Made by a program: the position numbers and the translations under genes. Below are positions 46,302 to 62,854 of a stretch of 64,000 bases of DNA, piece by piece. The notes below the pieces were generated by a model, which was not told the DNA's origin, did no database searches, and saw nothing but the letters and a program-made list of their open reading frames with translations. Position 1 is the stretch's first letter, and the number at the start of each line of letters is the position of its first letter. The stretch lies in the NCBI GenBank assembly GCA_013423385.1, contig BLZA01000019.1, positions 868,001-932,000 on the forward strand, in the 5' to 3' direction. The stretch is from Naganishia liquefaciens (lineage: Eukaryota > Basidiomycota > Tremellomycetes > Filobasidiales > Filobasidiaceae).

Positions 46302-48301
46302 TGTAGATACTTTTCCTGCTGATGATGCTGGTGTCGTCGAGAAATTGTCGTCAGAGTCGAAAGGGTGCGAAGGTGAACGAGTGTTTGTTAAGTAGCGAGC
46401 GTATTCAAAGTCCGAACAATGGAGGGCCGATCAGAATCGTGGACCAGGAAAAAAAAAGAGGAAAAGGTCGTCGATTCCAATGTCGTCAGAGTGGAAGGGA
46501 GGGAAAGCGTCAAGCTTTTCAACCGGGTGTAGTTGTAGGGGATGGAAGGATGAGTAGCACAACGAGAACAATAGGGATCTGCAAATGATGGGATCAATCA
46601 CAGTCCTTTCGCAGCAGAACGACAGTCTCTCCCTCCTGCCCAGCGGATTGGCTCGCCTGCCCAAGCTGAAACGCGAGAAACTTGGCAAACAATGGACGCG
46701 TCGAACACAAGCCTGTAAACAAAAAGACAGGGCCCTGTCGGGGTTACTCCATTTACTCCGAGCACCCTCGCTTCTGCTTCCGTCTCTCTGGCTCGATTGC
46801 CTCAAGGGTTGTCCGATCCGAGGGATGGACGCGTTTTGTCAGGATCACGGTGAAGAAATCCAGGCGGAAAGGGGTCCTCGCGTTGACGAGCTCGTTGAAC
46901 GTCGAGCGTAAAAGCTGGCAGTACGTTGATACAGCTGCTGAACTGACTGATGGTACGCTGAAGTGGAGATGTGGCGAGCCTTGTTGAGATACACTTTATC
47001 TTTCCGAAACCTTACACTCCCCCTGAAAGAGCGCTCACTCAGCTGCTCACTCGGTAATTTCCAAGCGCCCTAGAAAGTCGCCTGCTGCTTCAAGTTCGCT
47101 GAAAGACGATCTTTCAAGGCTCGATCGCGGTGATCTGTGGCTCCTACAATCTGAGCGACAATTGGGGACTACACGCTCCCGGTGGACAGGCGATGACACG
47201 GCTGAATTCACCTCTGTTTCGTCTCCCTTTTACTGCTCCGGCCATAGTGACGCCCAGACGTGGAAGCTGGATCAACACTCGATATGCCTGCATTGCTGCA
47301 ACCGTTCAGCTCCATTGCCGAGAGCATCCCGGAGGAGCTTGACACGCTCGAGGGAGCTCTCAAGAGCCAAAAGGACGGTTCGTTGCCTTTGCTGACCCGT
47401 TCTGAATCATGCACGCGCTCTCATCACTTTCCACATGCAGCAGTATCATGTGCAGCCTTTTTCACGCGATCGACCCTGTTGCAGCACGAGGGCGCCAATG
47501 AGGCTGCGATTTCGTTGGCCCGCATGGCCGCTACTTTCAGCAAGAAGCGATTCGCCACCAATCATCTCGAGCGATTGTGACACGGCCGTATGGCCGCATT
47601 GATAGAGCAAGACTCCGACGGCCAGAAGAAAGACTAGATCATTCGGCAACGTGTAGCTGTGCCACGGTCGCCTCGGAAGAGTATGTGTCACGTCATAGCA
47701 TAGTCCTCAAATCCTCCACGTCTCATGTCGACAAAGGAGAAGCCGGAGTATTTGCCGGAGACCGCCTTCGACTTTTCGAGAACATTGGGAAAGGACTTAG
47801 GCGAAGAGACATCCGAAAAAGCGAGCATTCATTTGGCGCGCGTAGTCGCGCCCCCCTGCTTTCGCAGGGACGTGCTCAGGCGGGATGCGATGTTTGGAAA
47901 AGCGACTAGAAAGACATCGACCCTTCTTCTCGTACAAGGCCGCTGCTGCCGCCTGCACGATGACTTGGTCCAGCCAACGAGTTGAACGCGCGCGCTCTGC
48001 TGTCACTCGCCCGATCGCGCACGATCCCACCGCCCGAAGAAGTCACCGGTCCGGTGCACCTCGTGGTACGCGGAAGCAAGTGACATACCGAGCTCTCGAA
48101 TTATATTCCAGATGATTGATCAACGTCGGAGATTTCGCAATATTTGGAGTCGGCGGTTGAGTCATACACCCAATGATGACTGCATCAGCGTGCTGTCGCC
48201 GCAGATCTTAAGATCAGTAATGTCGCAATCGACTCGACATACGCCTGCACTGCCAGAACAGTGATATCGTCATCTGGACCAGGTGTTACAATACAGACAA
48301 C
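46302..48301. other. 2 kb divergent intergenic region
   Basis: The region lies between the GH128 start (minus) and the arrestin-like start (plus), so it should hold two promoters. It also contains coding-like frames at 47284-47580 and 47725-47985 (start MSTKEKPEYLPETAFDFSRT) without any family match. An A-run (aaaaaaaa near 46449) stands about 150 bases upstream of the GH128 ATG. Confidence 0.4.
47284..47580 (+). CDS. possible small gene (77 residues)
   Basis: An ATG at 47284 opens MPALLQPFSSIAESIPEELD and continues to GAC G|GTTCGT at 47377. A 63-base intron with a CTGAC branch site ends in GCAG at 47440. The second exon runs to a stop at 47580 and ends KKRFATNHLERL. Because the intron length is divisible by three and has no stop, the frame is also open unspliced. 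No family, signal or membrane span was seen. Support is limited to helix-like composition and intron signals. Confidence 0.35.
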   Translation: MPALLQPFSSIAESIPEELDTLEGALKSQKDGSLPLLTRSESCTRSHHFPHAAVSCAAFFTRSTLLQHEGANEAAISLARMAATFSKKRFATNHLERL

Positions 48302-50141
48302 ATGTTCAGGAACTTTTTCGGGAGGAGGGAGTCATCCACCAAGCGCACATCATTAAAGGCCCACATCAAACTTCAGAACGATGGTCTGGTTCTTCATCCT
48401 GGGGAGTCCGATGTCGGGTCAGAGGACAATGCCATTGTCAGCGGCGTCGTGCACTTGACATCAGACTCTAGTATCAACGTTCGCTCAACGCGCATCGCCT
48501 TTGTTCTACAATATCGCTACAAACGGGTCGGAAAGGACGTATGGGAAGAAGGCATTCTGCAGGAGCACGGAGAGACGTTCGTTTGCGGCCAGGACAATGA
48601 TGCCATCGCTGTATCATACAGCAAGAATGGTGGAACCATTGAGCGCAGGCTCGATTTTGCGATACTGGTGCCAAAAGATACCGCAACTTTCGAGTACCTC
48701 CCGTGCGGTAGTAGAATTGCGCCGCAAATTCGCGTTAGTGTCGAACTCGATTACCTGGATTGGCAACCCGATGAGCTACGCGCGCTCCCTCCCTCGCCGC
48801 CGGTATACGTTGATGACGGAACAATCGTCAATAGTAATCATCAGATAGTCACCGAGCGGTGGTCGGGCGGATCCGTCGTGCCAACCAGTGGTCAGTGCTC
48901 CCGCTATTCGCAGAATCGATCCGTGGCTAATCTATTAAGCCTTTAGTCAGTACCATATCGGAGCCCATCATCTCCTGTGGGTCGTTGTCACCGGGATCGA
49001 CGGCCGCTCACCAATTATCGACCTGGGTCAAGAACTTTATGATCTCAGCCAATCCAAACCCATCCCAGGGTCCTGTCAAGCTTCGACTGCATAAGCGAGG
49101 TGTTGCAGCCGGGATTGGCGAGTGGAATGCATATCTATGGAGCGATTCCGTAAGTGCAGCAGTCTGAAACATCATCGCCGATTGGCTGATGTCTTGCGGG
49201 TCAGTTTTCGGTCGGAAGCTATATTCAGCCACGAATCGACTTTACGGATATGGCGTCAACGTGCAACATCTACGCCATTGAGCTCCACCTCGTTCAGACG
49301 TATTCCGTTGTGCCAATCGAAGAGTACAAGATTGGGGTATACGATCCAGAGGAATACCAATACCCGTCGGAAACGTTCCTGCTACATAGTACCGGTGAGA
49401 AACCGAGGACCAATAAACCGGGCTACGAAGCAAAAGCCTTGTGGAGAGGAACCCCTGTTCCCGGTGACGTGGTGCCGATGATTGCGCCTGCCAACGACGA
49501 GTACAAATTTTCTTGGGAAGGGAATCAAATCAGATTGCCAGTCGCCAAATACGTGCGACCCAGTACATGCGAGGGGTGAGTCTCGTTCCGGCCTTGCTGG
49601 ACCTAATGACGCTGAACATGACGACTTTGCAGAACAAAATCGCCAATCATCATAAAACATAAATTCGTACTCAAGGTCTACTTCACGGTAACGGGCGAGA
49701 CTGTGGAGGGACAGCCTATTCCCAACATTACCAATGGGGTCGGACATCTCAGGCTGTTAATTGCTAACATGCCCCAGCCATTACCGTCGGTAAGTGACGG
49801 AGAATGTCCCATATGCGCTTTATGCCTGAAGCACACCCGTTTGTAGTGTGCTTGCGTCGAAGCATGGGTCACTTTACCTGGATGTGAGTGACTTGGCGCG
49901 GTGCCGAGTGCTCTTCCCTGACTCCCTTTACTCTTACGCAGACGACGAAGCCAATGCGCCCAAAGGTTCACCGAAAGTACCATTGTGCGCATGTTGTTAC
50001 ACTTCGGAAGACCAGTTTCCAAAGTCGGATTTCGCCAAAGCATTTCCGCCGGAAGAGCTGGAGGAAAGGGAGAGGAACCATCCGCTGCCAACGCAGAGCA
50101 AATCCCCGGTCGCCCACAGCGGACATGGATATCTACCATAA
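48302..50141 (+). CDS. arrestin-domain protein
   Basis: Six exons (48302-48890, 48947-49149, 49205-49575, 49633-49789, 49847-49883, 49942-50141) give 518 residues. The N-terminal part (to about 200) has the beta-rich arrestin fold with LQNDGLVLHPGESD, FVLQYRYKRVGKDVWEEG and LDFAILVPKDTATFEYLPCG. The C-terminal half contains KPGYEAKALWRGTPVPGDVV, a predicted arrestin_C-like region, and HKFVLKVYFT. The tail is acidic and Pro-containing (FPPEELEERER). Fungal arrestin-like proteins recruit HECT ubiquitin ligases to plasma-membrane transporters, but no PPxY motif is visible here, so that role is only possible. A Cys cluster (CACCYTSEDQF) lies in the last exon. The start is the first ATG and keeps the fold whole. 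Confidence 0.8.
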
Positions 50142-51063
50142 GAGACTCATGCAAGACGTAACACCAATTACTAGCCATTTACAGGAAACCGAGTTGCCCG
50201 CTATTTACAGGACACCCGCCGTACGCCATTCATTCTTGTAAGGATCGAAATTTGACGATCAGAATAGCTTTCCACAACCCGCAAAGATTTTGAATCTCGC
50301 CACGGCACTTCAGCATCGCGCCATACCAAGACATTTCGTGTTCACAACATGGTTTACAGAACATCCGGCGTCGTCTGCCGAGAATGGAGCAGCATTTACC
50401 GCTGCAAGTCGACACTACCGAGTAAGCCAAGAACAGCCTTGAACGATAGTTTTCTCCGCCCAATCGACAGTCTTGGAGTACCGTACCTCACGGCGGCATC
50501 GCGGTGGCGTGTTGACGGCACACACAACCATCGATGCACGCATCGCAGATGTAGACTGGGTCTTCGGCGGCAAGGTCGACCTAATGTCGTAGAATATAAT
50601 GCATTGAATGATTATCGATGACTTTACACAAGCTTTGCTCTTTGCTAGTAAGCGATACCTGTGTTCGGGCCTGTATGGGCCGGGCCAACTTAGCTGAGCA
50701 GCTCGCTCTGAATTTCTGTGATTGCGACCGTTCAGGGCTCGTTCCAGCACGTGGGCGGGGCGCACCCTGATCTCATTTCGGAAATTCAGCCGGTGCCGCA
50801 TGGTGTACTGGAAGTATAACGAGAAATCTCGTGGCATCCTCGGTTGAGGTACCTTGTTGGCCGGCACCAGGAGGTTTCTCAGGACGGAGGTCAGGCTTCC
50901 CGAGGAGCTCTTGCGGTTTAGTACAACGCTCCGACATTGCTCTTCGCGAGCGCGTAACGCATCACGGTCTTGACGGCAACATACGGGAAAAGGGAAAAAT
51001 CCATCTGGACCGACGCGTAGGAAGATTGCGAGAGAGGGCACGGGATTCACTGGTCCAAGGAGG
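50142..51063. other. intergenic region before the pseudo-helicase
   Basis: About 920 bases between two plus genes. A long minus-strand frame (50415-51188) overlaps the 5' end of the next gene and has no family content, so I take it as a shadow. It probably holds the promoter and 5' leader of the next gene. An additional upstream exon of that gene cannot be excluded. Confidence 0.5.
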
Positions 51064-54000
51064 ATGCCCACTTCCTCCATCTGGGGACATCCCAACCACA
51101 TCACGGGGCCTTCGCCAAACAAGGTGAACACCCTTTCGAACGGAACTCCCTTATTGCGGGATTCGGCGCGTCCTACATCGGTCGGCACGTCGGCAAGTTA
51201 TCAGTCGTCCTATCAGCAACAACAGTCGCAGCCTTCTCCATTCCCTCAGCCGCCTTTTAATCCGAGGCTTTCAACGTCTTCGGTCTCTAGTACCGGTTCT
51301 GCCGCGCCTGTGATACCCATGTCGCCGGGACAACACAGCGTGAGCACGAGTGCTGGAGGAGGTGCAAGTTCGCTCGGGATGGGAAATGATGGGTCCGTCT
51401 ATCTCAGCGCGGCATCGAGTCTTGCCGGAGGAATGGGCACTGTGAATGAGAATATAGCGGGGGTGGACGGACAGGGATATCGGAATACAGACAGCGGTTT
51501 CACGATTCGCGAGAATGCAGGATACGAGGGTTACGATGGATACGAGACGGCCGCTCCCATGCAGATGCCAATCAACTTGGAAGAAGATGAAGATATACCG
51601 TATAGTCGAGGGCAGGGATACGCTCATCAAACAACTTCGGCAAATCCGAATATCAACCTGTACCAACGGTCTGATGAAGCTTACCTTCCTGCACACCAGT
51701 CACAACCGATGTCGATACCCTTTACAAGTCCCGGTCGTCTCGGCCCTGCAGGTGTAGAACAATATGAGGGACATTTGGGACACCAGATGTACCCCGCAGC
51801 CCATGGCGGTCCTGGCGGATCAGCAGGAAATGGAAACCGCAAACTGCAACAGCCGAGTCCCTCTCGTGTTCCAGGACCAGTGGGAGCCTCTATTTCTCCG
51901 CTTCCTTGGGGTCGGAACAACGGAATCACCGCGAATTTCCGCCAACAATCAGCTAACAATGGCCCAATGCAATTGCGGGGGGTGTTGGTAGCGCAGAACC
52001 AACCAAGCGGATCCGAGCGGCCGACGAGTGCAATGTCGGGTCGAGGCCAACCGCATGGTGATCCCACAAATCAGCGAGAAGGCACAAACATTGGGAAAGA
52101 AAATGGCAATGCGGCGTCGAATGCGGATGGCTTGCAGGGCTTGGGAATAGCACGAGCGGAGAGTCCTGCCATGGCTGTGAGTTCCCGCATCTGGCTCATT
52201 CCATTTGCTCATCATCGCTTGGGATTGCAGGAGCTTATTGCGAGAGTCGCACGCACTGAAGCTGCGCTAGCAGACCTGAATCAACAAGTAGCTTCGCTCA
52301 ATACCCTCGTCAAAGGTCTACAGATCTCCGCGACGACACCGAGTCCTAGTCCCTTCGGAGGAAGCCATATGGGAATGGGCGGCAATAACAGCGGATCAGT
52401 GTTCGCGAACGAAGGCCGACTCTCGGTACCACTTATTTCCCGCCCAGCGTCCGCAGCGCCCACCATGGTCTCGCATGACAGCCACTCGACAGCGACGCCC
52501 ACGGGACCTGCCTCCAGTACTCCCGTTGGATCGTCTCCTCGTACCAAAATACGACAGCAACAACAATCACATGATATTACCAATCTCACACAACAGATTG
52601 CGGCGCTTAGCTCCTCGGTGGCGCAGTTGCAGAGGATGCAAACTGCGCGACAAAGCTTGGGTGCCGGGCAAACAATGGACAGGAAAACTTCGCCTGGCTC
52701 AGAGCCTGAAAGATCGCCGTTGGATACGAACACATCTTCCAACGACAACGTAGCGGCAGGCACCGAAATGACTTCTCCCAGTAGTCGGAACGTGCAGCCG
52801 ATTCCCCAACGGCTAGGAGAACCGCGAGAGGTACGGGAGATGTCTTTGAACATGGCTTCGAATGGCCCGCCATCGGCTCCGGTGGCTACAGCCAGTACGC
52901 TTAGTATGACTCCTTCGACTCTTTCCATTACCTCGCCAATCAGCGTCGGCGTGGGGGGATCGCAAGGCCAGCAGGGATACTTTCCACAGATGATGGGACC
53001 GGTGGGCGGAAATGCGGTCGGAATGTCAGGCCGCCCAGTCCCAGGCCCTAGACACCTCTCGCAGAACATCGTCTCTGGGAATGGCGCTCAGAATACGAGT
53101 GAAATGGCCCAGCCACCTCAGAGCAGCGCAAACGGCCTGCAGAATCACTTGTCGGGCTCTCTTCGAGCCAGACCAAATGTCGGTAGGAGCATTTCAAGTA
53201 GCGTGATCAATTCACACCATCACGGCGGACAAGGCGGGAACGGACAAGGCTACAATGATTGGCATGGCGGCAACGGCAACAGCAACAGTGCAAAACCCTC
53301 TTTCATCGCCAATGGCATGTCAACTCCTAGTTTGACAGGCGGCCCAGGCCAACGTGGCGATCCCCCAACGCCCGGTGGTACAGGCCCCGCTCCAGCGGGT
53401 ATACTGGTCTCGAAGTGGGAGCATTTGCCTTTGAGCATGGATCTGCAGCGTCAAATAGTCAAGTACGGGATCGGTCCGCCGAACAAGATTCAAAGCAGGG
53501 CTTTGCCATTCATGCTCAAGGGATCCGATATCATCGCGCAGGCTCCGCCGACGCAGGAGAGGATCATCACATACGTAATCCCGGTCGTCCAGCTGTGTTT
53601 GGCCCTCGTGAACATGCAACAACAGCAACAAGGCCAGCAGCAAGGACAACAGCTCTACACTGGACCTTGCGCCATTATCGTCACTACTACCGTGGACCAA
53701 GCCACCCAGGCTCACAAGCTTGTCCGAGACATCGGAGCGCCTTTAGGCATCAGATCGGCTTTGGCAGTCGGCGCTTCCGGCGCAGATATCTCGAACGATT
53801 TGCGGATGATGCATCAGAACAGAATTCAGATTGTTGTCGGTACACCAGCACGCCTGCATGACGTTTTTGTCAAGTATGCCGGAAATGGCGGTCTGCCCGG
53901 CGCGGAAGTACGAATGCTCGTGCTCGACGAAGTCGATCAGTTGATAGCTCGAAACCTCTACGAGAACGTGAGCGGAATTGTGCGATTGCTGCCACCACCC

Positions 54001-55161
54001 CGTACCAAGGCTAGCAACAGCAACAATACCACTGGCATCAGTATTCCTGGCCCGTCCGGTGGGTATGACGCAAATTTCCCTTCGCCTTTCTACCCGACAT
54101 CCCCGATGCCATTCCCCGCTGGATCTGGCAACGCCAGTCAGCCTAATGGAAGATCCAATGCAGCTTCTGGCATGCAACTATCTGTCAATCCCGAAAGGCA
54201 GACTTGTATTTTCTCCAATACCATCCCCACAGACGTCATCAACTTCTCGCAGTCCATCCAAGTGCGTGAGCCAGTTCGAGTTCTTGTTCGAAGGGAAGGT
54301 GGACCAGGCGGGTCAAACGAGTCTTCAACAGCCGGCAATCTGCGACATTACTACTTGTACCTGGCCCTCGCTGGAGGAGCCTCCGGACGTACAGAACGGG
54401 ACGCTTTTGCAAATGCGGGTCCGGGTACAATTGGATCGGGCAGGTCTGCACAACGCCAGCCCGACAGCGAGACCAACAAATCGAAAGAATACAAGTTGGA
54501 AGCTCTTGTGGATCTGTTGCAAGAGTATCCCCTGTGGCAAGCCATTATTCATGTCGGATCACAAAGCACAATGGAGGCTGTTTTGGTGGGTTTTGTCGCA
54601 ATCCCTTCGCATCATGTCTCATTTTTACGCTTTCTTCCAGTCAAAGCTCTCCAGTCGACAAATGGAAGGCATCGCACTCACGCAGGATATGCCTGCACAT
54701 ACTCGTCAAGCCGTATTAAACAAGTGGCGCCAATCAGCGCAGACAGGTCGCGGCGCCCGATTCCTCGTCGCATATGATGTGGTTATCAAATCCCCTGAAG
54801 TCAGCCAGTGTCCGTTAGTGATCAATTACGGTACGTGGACGTCTTTCATTGCTTGACTCGCGTTCCTAATTTGATGGGCCTCAGACTTGCCTCGAAGTGT
54901 GGAGGGATACGCACAGCGGGTCGCCCCCGCACTTAGCTCGAGCAATACGACGGGCTCGAATAATCGACGCGGAAATGAGCAAGCTTCCAGTGTCATTTTG
55001 AATTTCATACAAGCCGCGGGGGGCGATGTCGAAATGCTCAGATCAACGGAGTGTGCCTACCGGTTCAAGGTACGGCTGTTTCAGCAGAATCCGATTCGTG
55101 GCATTGACTTATCTATCCACAGTGCTCGGAAGTGCCTTCCTCCTTCCGAGACCTATTCTGA
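51064..55161 (+). CDS. DEAD-box-like protein with degenerate catalytic motifs (pseudo-helicase)
   Basis: Five exons (51064-52176, 52231-54585, 54641-54830, 54885-55069, 55123-55161) give 1293 residues. The first 760 are Ser/Gln/Gly/Asn/Pro-rich and disordered, with a helical segment (about 370-400, ELIARVARTEAALADLNQQV). A DEAD-box-type two-domain core follows: WEHLPLSMDLQRQIVKYGIG, then PPNKIQSRALPF (Q motif). Walker A is AQAPPTQERI, without the GK[ST]. Motif II is LDEVDQL in place of DEAD; SAT is SNT. A Gln tract (MQQQQQGQQQGQQ) and a 50-residue Pro/Ser insert interrupt domain 1. In domain 2, HVGSQSTMEAVL and RFLVAYDVVIKSPEV replace motifs IV and V, and the HRxGRxxR motif is lost. RNA binding without ATPase activity is likely. 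Confidence 0.82.
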
Positions 55162-55637
55162 GATATTCGAGATGGTCGTCGGATGATTCTAACGAAATCA
55201 AGGAGTACGACAACTGTAGCTAAAGACGAAGGGTCAGAGACGTGACATCAGTTGCAGAACGCCCAACATGTATTCAATCTTTCGAGCTGGAGTAGGGCAA
55301 TATGTAGTGATAGCCGACCATCATCATGCTTTTGAACGGCAGGATTGTATAGATTATTCCGGGTTTACAGGATCTTCGAAATGGCTGTATATGTCTATAA
55401 ATGAAGTCGACCTCGCGGTGGCAGTTGAGCAGGATTACTTGTGAAATTCAGTCATGCTGATGTACTGATATACAATGCAATGCAAGAGCGTTGTCATAAT
55501 GCCGGTGACCGGCGACATGACGCTTTCGAAATCAATGTCCGTGATAAAAGCTATTATGGGAAATTGTCCATCAGGTCTGCTCGTGAGATTTAACCGGACC
55601 ACGTTTTGCACGATGCGCAATGCGAGACCACCTGTCA
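55162..55637. other. intergenic, convergent
   Basis: About 480 bases between convergent stops of the pseudo-helicase and the GMC gene. It is AT-rich in its centre (near 55380) and holds both 3' UTRs. No gene was seen. Confidence 0.5.
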
Positions 55638-60027
<4,390 letters not shown>

Positions 60028-61085
60028 ATGCCACTCAATCCGGACCCAAACGCCGATACAGAATTGTCAGTCTTAACGGCATCTTCGTACCCGCGGCGCA
60101 GTCTGACACCTCCTGTAGCAATGATGCCCTGCGAGCGCATGGTATTCTGCCTCCAAAACCGCCAACTCCGCCATCCCCCTCAACCTTCCTCCCCTCTCAG
60201 GCAGAGCTCCTACACTCGGCTCTCGAATCATCGTCGGCGACACGGCTCGGGGAACTGGCAGAGGATGCCCTCGATTCAGACGACGAGCGCATGTTCGAAG
60301 AGTATCGGATGAAAAAGTTGCAGGAGATGAAGCGTGCGGATGCGGCGGAGCGTAGTGTCGCAGAAGGTCGGGGTCTGCGCCAAATCGGGAGAGATGAGTT
60401 CGTAAGGGAAGTCAGTGAGGCGAGTGCCAAGGATATCGAAGCGCTCGGAGAAGACGGAGAGGGTCGAGGCACGGGTGTTGTGTGTTTTCTCTACAAGGAC
60501 TCGTATGTGTAGCGTAATAGTCAACAGCTACAGCTCATATTCTTTCAGCATCCCGGCATCAAATCACCTACGCCAGATCCTGAATCTTCTGTCACCACTC
60601 CATCCTTTGACACGCTTTCTTTCCATTCAAGGCGATCAGTGCATTCCAAATTATCCGGACAAGAACATTCCAACACTACTCATGTACCGCAACGGCGACT
60701 GTCTTGGGCAAGTGGTCGGTCTCAAGGGGGGTCTGCGCACCACAGCTATGGGTAAGCAACCAAACCACGAGAACATACTTTATCGGCTGAATATCATGGC
60801 ACAGACATCGAGCGGCTCCTTCTCGGCTACAAAATCATTGAGAAGCTCAACCCGCAGACAGCACGAACGTGGCGCCGGCACGTCCAATCCACTAAATCTG
60901 GCCTGATCGGGGGTGCGGTCTCGTCATCCGAAGATGATAGCGAGGCATCAGAGGAGGATGCAGCGTTTGGCACAATCGCGAGGGGTAAAAAGGGAGATGC
61001 GCGTGGGCTGCGGCAGGGCGGTGCTGGCTTGGGATTGAGCGGTGCGAGGCGCAATCAGGACGATGACTCCGACTTTGACCTGTAG
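60028..61085 (+). CDS. PLP2: phosducin-like protein PLP2
   Basis: Four exons (60028-60065, 60119-60502, 60549-60751, 60805-61085) give 301 residues (yeast Plp2 has 286). The start MPLNPDPNADTEFNDALRAHGILPPK is the family start once the 53-base first intron is removed. An acidic helical region follows, with MFEEYRMKKLQEMK. The thioredoxin-like domain has VVCFLYKDS, LSIQGDQCIPNYPDKNIPTL and LMYRNGDCLGQVVGLKGG. The tail is acidic and ends DDDSDFDL. Phosducin-like 2 proteins help the CCT chaperonin fold actin and tubulin and are essential in yeast. It is convergent with PNC1, 62 bases between stops. Confidence 0.93.
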
Positions 61086-61147
61086 CAGGTTTTACTATCC
61101 TCACGCAAAGTACAAAGCAATCTGCTCCAGCGCGCCGCCTCTGGAAC

Positions 61148-62177
61148 CTATCCTTTCAATGCCTGGAGCAAGGCCTGCTCATCACCCACCAAGATTGCTC
61201 CTCGACCTTTCATCTCTTCCAGAGCCTTTGCAGAATCTTGCTCGCTAACGCCTCGCACCGCTGGGGTATAAACCAATGTCTTGAACGTCTTTCTGCCATC
61301 TACTTCGTATGCCAGGGAAGATAGACAGGTTTGACATACACTATTCGGGCGATCTTCAATTTAATGTCAAGTGCGGGCGATAGCACACTTTGCTCACCAA
61401 TAATCTGTTGCTAAACCGACAATGACGCACGTATCGATTCCCTTGTCCGCCAGATACCGCCCGACTTCTGGGCCTTGGATTTTAGCATCATCCGTTGGCT
61501 GTAAACACTGTCAGCTACGACCAGCTACCGGCTTGGTTGATATACTTGCCGCCAAGGGATCCGGAACATCCACAACGGCTCCTTCGAATGCCGAGAACGC
61601 ATCGACGTGCATGTTGTAACCCTAGCATTCCACGTTCAGCGGAGGTAAGGGCGACTCGAGCTTGGGCTGACTGACCTTGCGGACAATAGCGAGTCTGCCG
61701 TCCTGGAGCCAAGGCTTCAGTCGCTCTCGCACACCTTCCTCGATCTCTGCTCCTTTCGTTCCAGGTACCTGCAAAATAGTCCACAACTATTAGCATTCTA
61801 TTGAGCGAGAATGCGTGTACTCAACGGACGCAGTGATCTGGCCAGATGAACATGTCCATCTGTTCACCCTTTGAAGGTTTAGACACACGGATTTTTGTGT
61901 ATGGCTTTTCGCCGGGATGCGCTGATGCAAAAGAAATGTGCCCTCTCGGATGCCAGTCCTAGGATTTCGAATCAGCCCCTGCCCCTAAGAGCATAATGAA
62001 GCAGCTCACCTGTGTCGCCACAACGAGATCCCATTCTTTAACCCAAGACTCATCTTCAATAAGCTTGCAGATATGGGGCAAGGTTTCCCGGCCTTGCGGG
62101 ACTGCGAGACTTCCGTCAGGCGGGAGAAAATCGTTTTGAACGTCAACGATGATGAGAGCCTTTTTTCCGGCTCGCAT
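61148..62177 (-). CDS. PNC1: nicotinamidase PNC1
   Basis: Six exons (62177-62010, 61958-61830, 61768-61676, 61621-61546, 61473-61398, 61340-61148) give 244 residues. The isochorismatase-fold motifs are all present: VDVQNDF with the catalytic Asp, DWHPRGH (metal), WPDHCVPGTKGAEI, a basic VRKGYN with the catalytic Lys, DAFSAFEG, and VIVGLATDYCV with the nucleophilic Cys. That Cys codon is split by the last intron. The enzyme turns nicotinamide into nicotinate in NAD+ salvage and so relieves sirtuin inhibition. The second donor is a weak GTCCGT, and the fourth intron (61545-61474) ends in AAG; both were chosen because they alone keep the phase and the family sequence. It is divergent from ERB1. 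Confidence 0.92.
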
Positions 62178-62854
62178 TTTGTGTATATTGGTGGTGGCGT
62201 GTGATTGAATTATGGGAAGAGGCTGAGTACGGCCATGGAGCAAAGAAATTCGGCGCTTATATGTGTAGTACAAGGAAAGATCACGCTCAAGCTGACAAGA
62301 TTGCTGACGATTCCAGGCATTCGTCAGACAAGACGGGATCGATTACGCTGGTAGCTCATGTTTTAGCCATGCGTGACGAAGCGGCCCCCAAACTTGCCCC
62401 CCTAACGAGTATCGAGTAACCCCTAACAATATGCTGCTTCCGCCGGACACTGTGACGAAGACCCTGGAAAGCGCCAACAATGTCCAAGATACACTGAGGA
62501 CAAAAAGCCAGCATTTTTCGCATGAGCTTCGGGGCTAACGCGGACAAAGAGATTTTTTGGACAGCAGGCTCGATCTATAACGCGGGCAAAAGCAGAAGAT
62601 GGGGCCATATGACCACTCTATTGACTGTAAAGGGACCTTGACGACGCCAAAAAATAGCCCAGAAAACGCAAAAAAGAACAGAAATGTCCAGAAAGCTATC
62701 CAGAGGTCTGAGGGATTGCAGCGCAGCTCCCGGGGTCTTCTCTCACGTGATCTGCCAAAAGTTGGTTGTGCGGCACGCTTTAGGACCTTGTTGCTTTTGT
62801 AATTTCGATATTCCTTGAAGACTCCTTAAGCATCGTGAGATTGACATAAAAGGG
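62178..62854. promoter_or_regulatory. divergent promoter region, PNC1 / ERB1
   Basis: 677 bases between divergent start codons. A-rich stretches (aaaaatagcccagaaaacgc near 62650) precede ERB1. No repeat or RNA gene was recognised. A 100-residue minus-strand frame here has no family content. Confidence 0.5.

Noticed and set aside
50415-51188. 257-codon open frame on the minus strand
   Set aside because: It overlaps the 5' end of the pseudo-helicase, has no family content and is best explained as the reverse of biased plus-strand codons.
52281-53069. 262-codon minus-strand frame
   Set aside because: Lies wholly inside the pseudo-helicase coding exon; shadow of Ser/Gly/Pro-rich codons.
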